Origin: an uncultured Streptococcus sp.
GTDB taxonomy: Bacteria; Bacillota; Bacilli; Lactobacillales; Streptococcaceae
Assembly (NCBI GenBank): GCA_934196125.1
Contig: CAKPVT010000033.1
Coordinates: 1 to 16,532, forward strand
Reading direction: 5' to 3'
Length of the DNA: 16,532 bases
Below the pieces are notes generated by a model. That model searched no databases, had not been told where the DNA came from, and was given only the letters and a program-made list of their open reading frames with translations. The first letter of the stretch is position 1. Every line of letters begins with the position of its first letter. This document shows, piece after piece, positions 14,950-16,532 of the stretch. The translations under genes and the position numbers were made by a program.

Positions 14950-15732
14950 ATGGTTTCAGTAACACAACGTATAAAACAAGTGAAACAACCTTGGGGAGGA
15001 TATATCCGACCCAAGACAGCATTTCATGTCCAACAATTTGATGATGAGACAGTGTTAAATGATGAAGAGAACATACATCCTATTCTTGTTGGATTGTTGG
15101 TTGATTATCTTACTCGATTTATGAATGGAGCACCGTTAGAGGATGCATTTAAAGTTTCTTTACAAGGGGCTAAAAATATTTCTGAGTATGAATTGGCAAA
15201 GGCGTTTTTAAAGCATGTTAAAGGTTTAGATGATGAATCAATACGTTGTGCTCATAAACTTGTTGAATTTGATGTATATTATCGTGTGGGAATGTCTTCG
15301 TTTTATAGTTCGGTTTATAGAACGATGTAGAAAAGAGATAGTCCTATTCTTACAGATGAAACGATTGAAAATATACGTACAATGGTAAAACGGTCTTTAA
15401 CGTTTATTGAGAATTATGGACCAATTACCAAAGATGGTTTTACTTTGAATGGTGCTTATACTGATATTATTACTATCGGTGATGGTGACTATTTAACTGC
15501 TGATACTCTTTGGGATTTTAAAGTATCAAAGAAAGAGCCAAATAAAGACCAGACACTTCAAATATTGATTTATTATATAATGGGAAAGCATTCTAATTAT
15601 CTGGAGTTTAACAATATTCAGAATCTCGGAATTTTCAATCCGAGACTTAATAAAGCATATTCACTATCTGTAAGCGATATTTCTGATGAAATAATTACTG
15701 AAGTTTCAGAAAAAGTTATTGGTTATAAGTAA
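14950..15732 (+). pseudogene. PD-(D/E)XK nuclease-like protein interrupted by an in-frame TAG
   Basis: A single frame of 260 codons is broken at codon 127 by TAG (15328-15330). The reading frame is unchanged on both sides, and both halves look like one protein. The first half has ENIHPILVGLLVDYLTR. The second has YTDIITIG, then LWDFKVSKKEP and LQILIYYIMG. The pattern of D172, D189-F-K191 and a following Q204..YY resembles the RecB/Cas4-type PD-(D/E)XK core, where D..(D/E)xK binds the metal. The 126-residue N-terminal product would lack these residues. The ATG chosen follows GAGGAG at a short spacing. The later ATG at 15382 has no binding site. Base composition is more AT-rich than in the neighbours, which suggests acquisition. 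No specific family or partner gene is recognised. Confidence 0.55.
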
Positions 15733-15795
15733 TATGAATTGTAAACTAAGTAATCTACAATGCTTATATTGTTTAACAATTTGAAAAAAATTTAA

Positions 15796-15832
15796 AAGGT
15801 GTCAAGTTTTTTTCTTGACACCTTATCTTTTT
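15796..15832 (+). terminator. Terminator before rpsP
   Basis: An 11-bp perfect stem, AAGGTGTCAAG (15796-15806) and CTTGACACCTT (15814-15824), with a loop of seven T residues, followed by ATCTTTTT. It isolates rpsP from the broken gene upstream. Confidence 0.9.
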
Positions 15833-15842
15833 ATGATATAAT
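15815..15842 (+). promoter_or_regulatory. rpsP promoter, with its -35 box inside the terminator stem
   Basis: TTGACA (15815-15820), a 16-base spacer, TATAAT (15837-15842) preceded by TGA, an extended -10. Both hexamers are perfect. The -35 box is part of the 3' arm of the preceding terminator. Transcription would start near 15849, with a leader of about 60 nt that contains only a small 4-bp hairpin (TAGC 15859-15862 / GCTA 15866-15869). Confidence 0.9.
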
Positions 15843-15908
15843 AGGTTAAGTGAGTTAGTAGCAGAGCTATTAACCTAAACAAAAAAATAGAAAAGAGACT
15901 TTATACTA

Positions 15909-16181
15909 ATGGCAGTAAAAATCCGTTTAACTCGTATGGGTTCTAAGAAAAAACCTTTCTACCGTATCAACGTAGCTGATTCACGTGCTCCACGTGACGG
16001 TCGTTTCATCGAAACAGTTGGTACTTACAACCCACTTGTTGAAGAAAACCAAGTATTACTTAAAGAAGAACGTGTTCTTGAATGGTTGTCTAAAGGTGCT
16101 CAACCTTCAGATACAGTTCGTAACATCCTTTCACGTGAAGGCGTTATGAAAAAATTCCACGAATCAAAATTCTCAAAATAA
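15909..16181 (+). CDS. rpsP: 30S ribosomal protein bS16
   Basis: A 90-residue ribosomal protein that binds 16S rRNA early in assembly of the small subunit. The N-terminus MAVKIRLTRMGSKKKPFYRINVADSR and the block GRFIETVGTYNPL are diagnostic and complete. Codon choice is visibly biased as in highly expressed genes. The ribosome binding site is weak (AAAAGAGA, about 10 bases before the ATG). It is the first gene after a strong promoter and is followed 24 bases later by khpA. Confidence 0.98.
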   Translation: MAVKIRLTRMGSKKKPFYRINVADSRAPRDGRFIETVGTYNPLVEENQVLLKEERVLEWLSKGAQPSDTVRNILSREGVMKKFHESKFSK

Positions 16182-16205
16182 TAGAGTACACTAAGAAGAA
16201 AGCCT

Positions 16206-16454
16206 ATGGACACCATTGAAAATCTTATTATCGCTATTGTGAAACCTTTGATTTTACAACCAGATAATCTTACCATTAAAATTGAAGATACACCTGAGTT
16301 TTTAGAATATCATCTTGATTTGGATGCACAGGACATCGGTCGTATTATCGGTAAAAAAGGTCGTACCATTACAGCGATAAGGTCGATTGTCTATTCGGTA
16401 TCAACTCAAGGTAAAAAAGTAAGACTCGTTATTGATGAAAAGGGAGAAGAGTAG
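16206..16454 (+). CDS. khpA: KH-domain RNA-binding protein KhpA
   Basis: An 82-residue protein that is essentially one KH domain, with the RNA-binding loop GKKG at 49-52 inside IGRIIGKKGRTITAIR. In pneumococcus KhpA pairs with KhpB (EloR/Jag) and affects cell elongation and RNA levels; that role is carried over from the family. The start ATG follows AAGAAGAAAG, and the gene is probably co-transcribed with rpsP, a linkage common in Firmicutes. The C-terminus (DEKGEE) is a few residues longer than I recall for the pneumococcal protein. An insertion sequence end lies five bases past the stop. Confidence 0.93.
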   Translation: MDTIENLIIAIVKPLILQPDNLTIKIEDTPEFLEYHLDLDAQDIGRIIGKKGRTITAIRSIVYSVSTQGKKVRLVIDEKGEE

Positions 16455-16459
16455 TGATT

Positions 16460-16532
16460 TGTACTGACCCCAAAAAGTTGGACAAAAAATATTAGTGAAA
16501 GGATTTAGTTCTGTATTGCACAGGACTAAGTC
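16460..16532. mobile_element. End of an insertion sequence, IS3-family-like, cut by the window edge
   Basis: From 16460 the sequence reads TGTACTGACCCC and then AAAAAGTTGGACA, which resembles the terminal inverted repeats of streptococcal IS3-family elements that begin with TG. Inside it is a 13-bp hairpin with two G-U pairs (16502-16514 with 16520-16532, loop ATTGC), likely continuing into a terminator outside the window. No transposase codons are visible, so orientation is unknown and the family is by recall. It begins five bases after the khpA stop. Confidence 0.6.

Noticed and set aside
15842..15877. Inverted repeat TAGGTTAA...TTAACCTA around the rpsP start as a ribosomal-protein leader structure
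   Set aside because: Its left arm overlaps the -10 box and lies before the expected transcription start, so it cannot form in the RNA; the 20-base gap also makes chance likely.

Overview
The window is a stretch of low-GC Firmicute chromosome that I read as Streptococcus. The closest match by protein sequence is probably the bovis/equinus group; this is a judgement from recall, not a search. The order LysR regulator - lspA - rluD - pyrR - uraA(pyrP) - pyrB - carA - carB, followed further on by rpsP - khpA, is the one I associate with streptococci. All genes I accept lie on the plus strand.

Region 1 (1-2513): a 245-base leader region with a long hairpin, a weak terminator and an extended -10 promoter, then a tightly overlapping set of three genes: a LysR-type regulator, signal peptidase II (lspA) and a large-subunit pseudouridine synthase of the RluD family. 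A terminator follows.

Region 2 (2587-10029): a pyrimidine operon with its own promoter and a legible PyrR attenuator. It has an anti-antiterminator, an antiterminator and a terminator that are mutually exclusive. The genes are pyrR, a uracil permease, aspartate carbamoyltransferase, and the small and large subunits of carbamoyl-phosphate synthase. Two further hairpins with the same six-base loop (CCGTGA) lie directly against the ribosome binding sites in front of carA and carB. No terminator is visible there, which suggests PyrR also acts on translation at those two genes. In front of carB the ribosome binding site next to the hairpin is about 127 bases from the real start codon, and a tiny hydrophobic open frame overlaps the carB start. 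This is the most unusual local architecture in the window.

Region 3 (10030-13507): an export operon of the MacAB / YknXYZ type (membrane-fusion adaptor, ATPase, FtsX-like permease). It has a consensus sigma-A promoter, a compound inverted repeat upstream of it, and good terminators on both sides.

Region 4 (13508-15732): decaying or accessory genes. A DedA/TVP38-type membrane protein is broken by an 8-base insertion. An RsmJ-like methyltransferase appears to have a leaderless promoter. An AT-rich gene that looks like a PD-(D/E)XK nuclease is interrupted by an in-frame TAG, and an 11-base direct repeat of 22-base period lies just before it.

Region 5 (15733-16532): a terminator whose 3' arm doubles as the -35 box of the rpsP promoter, then rpsP and khpA, and finally the terminal inverted repeat of what looks like an IS3-family insertion sequence, starting five bases after khpA and running off the window.

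I saw no CRISPR array, tRNA, rRNA or complete mobile element. I found no clearly new multi-gene system; the best leads are regulatory.
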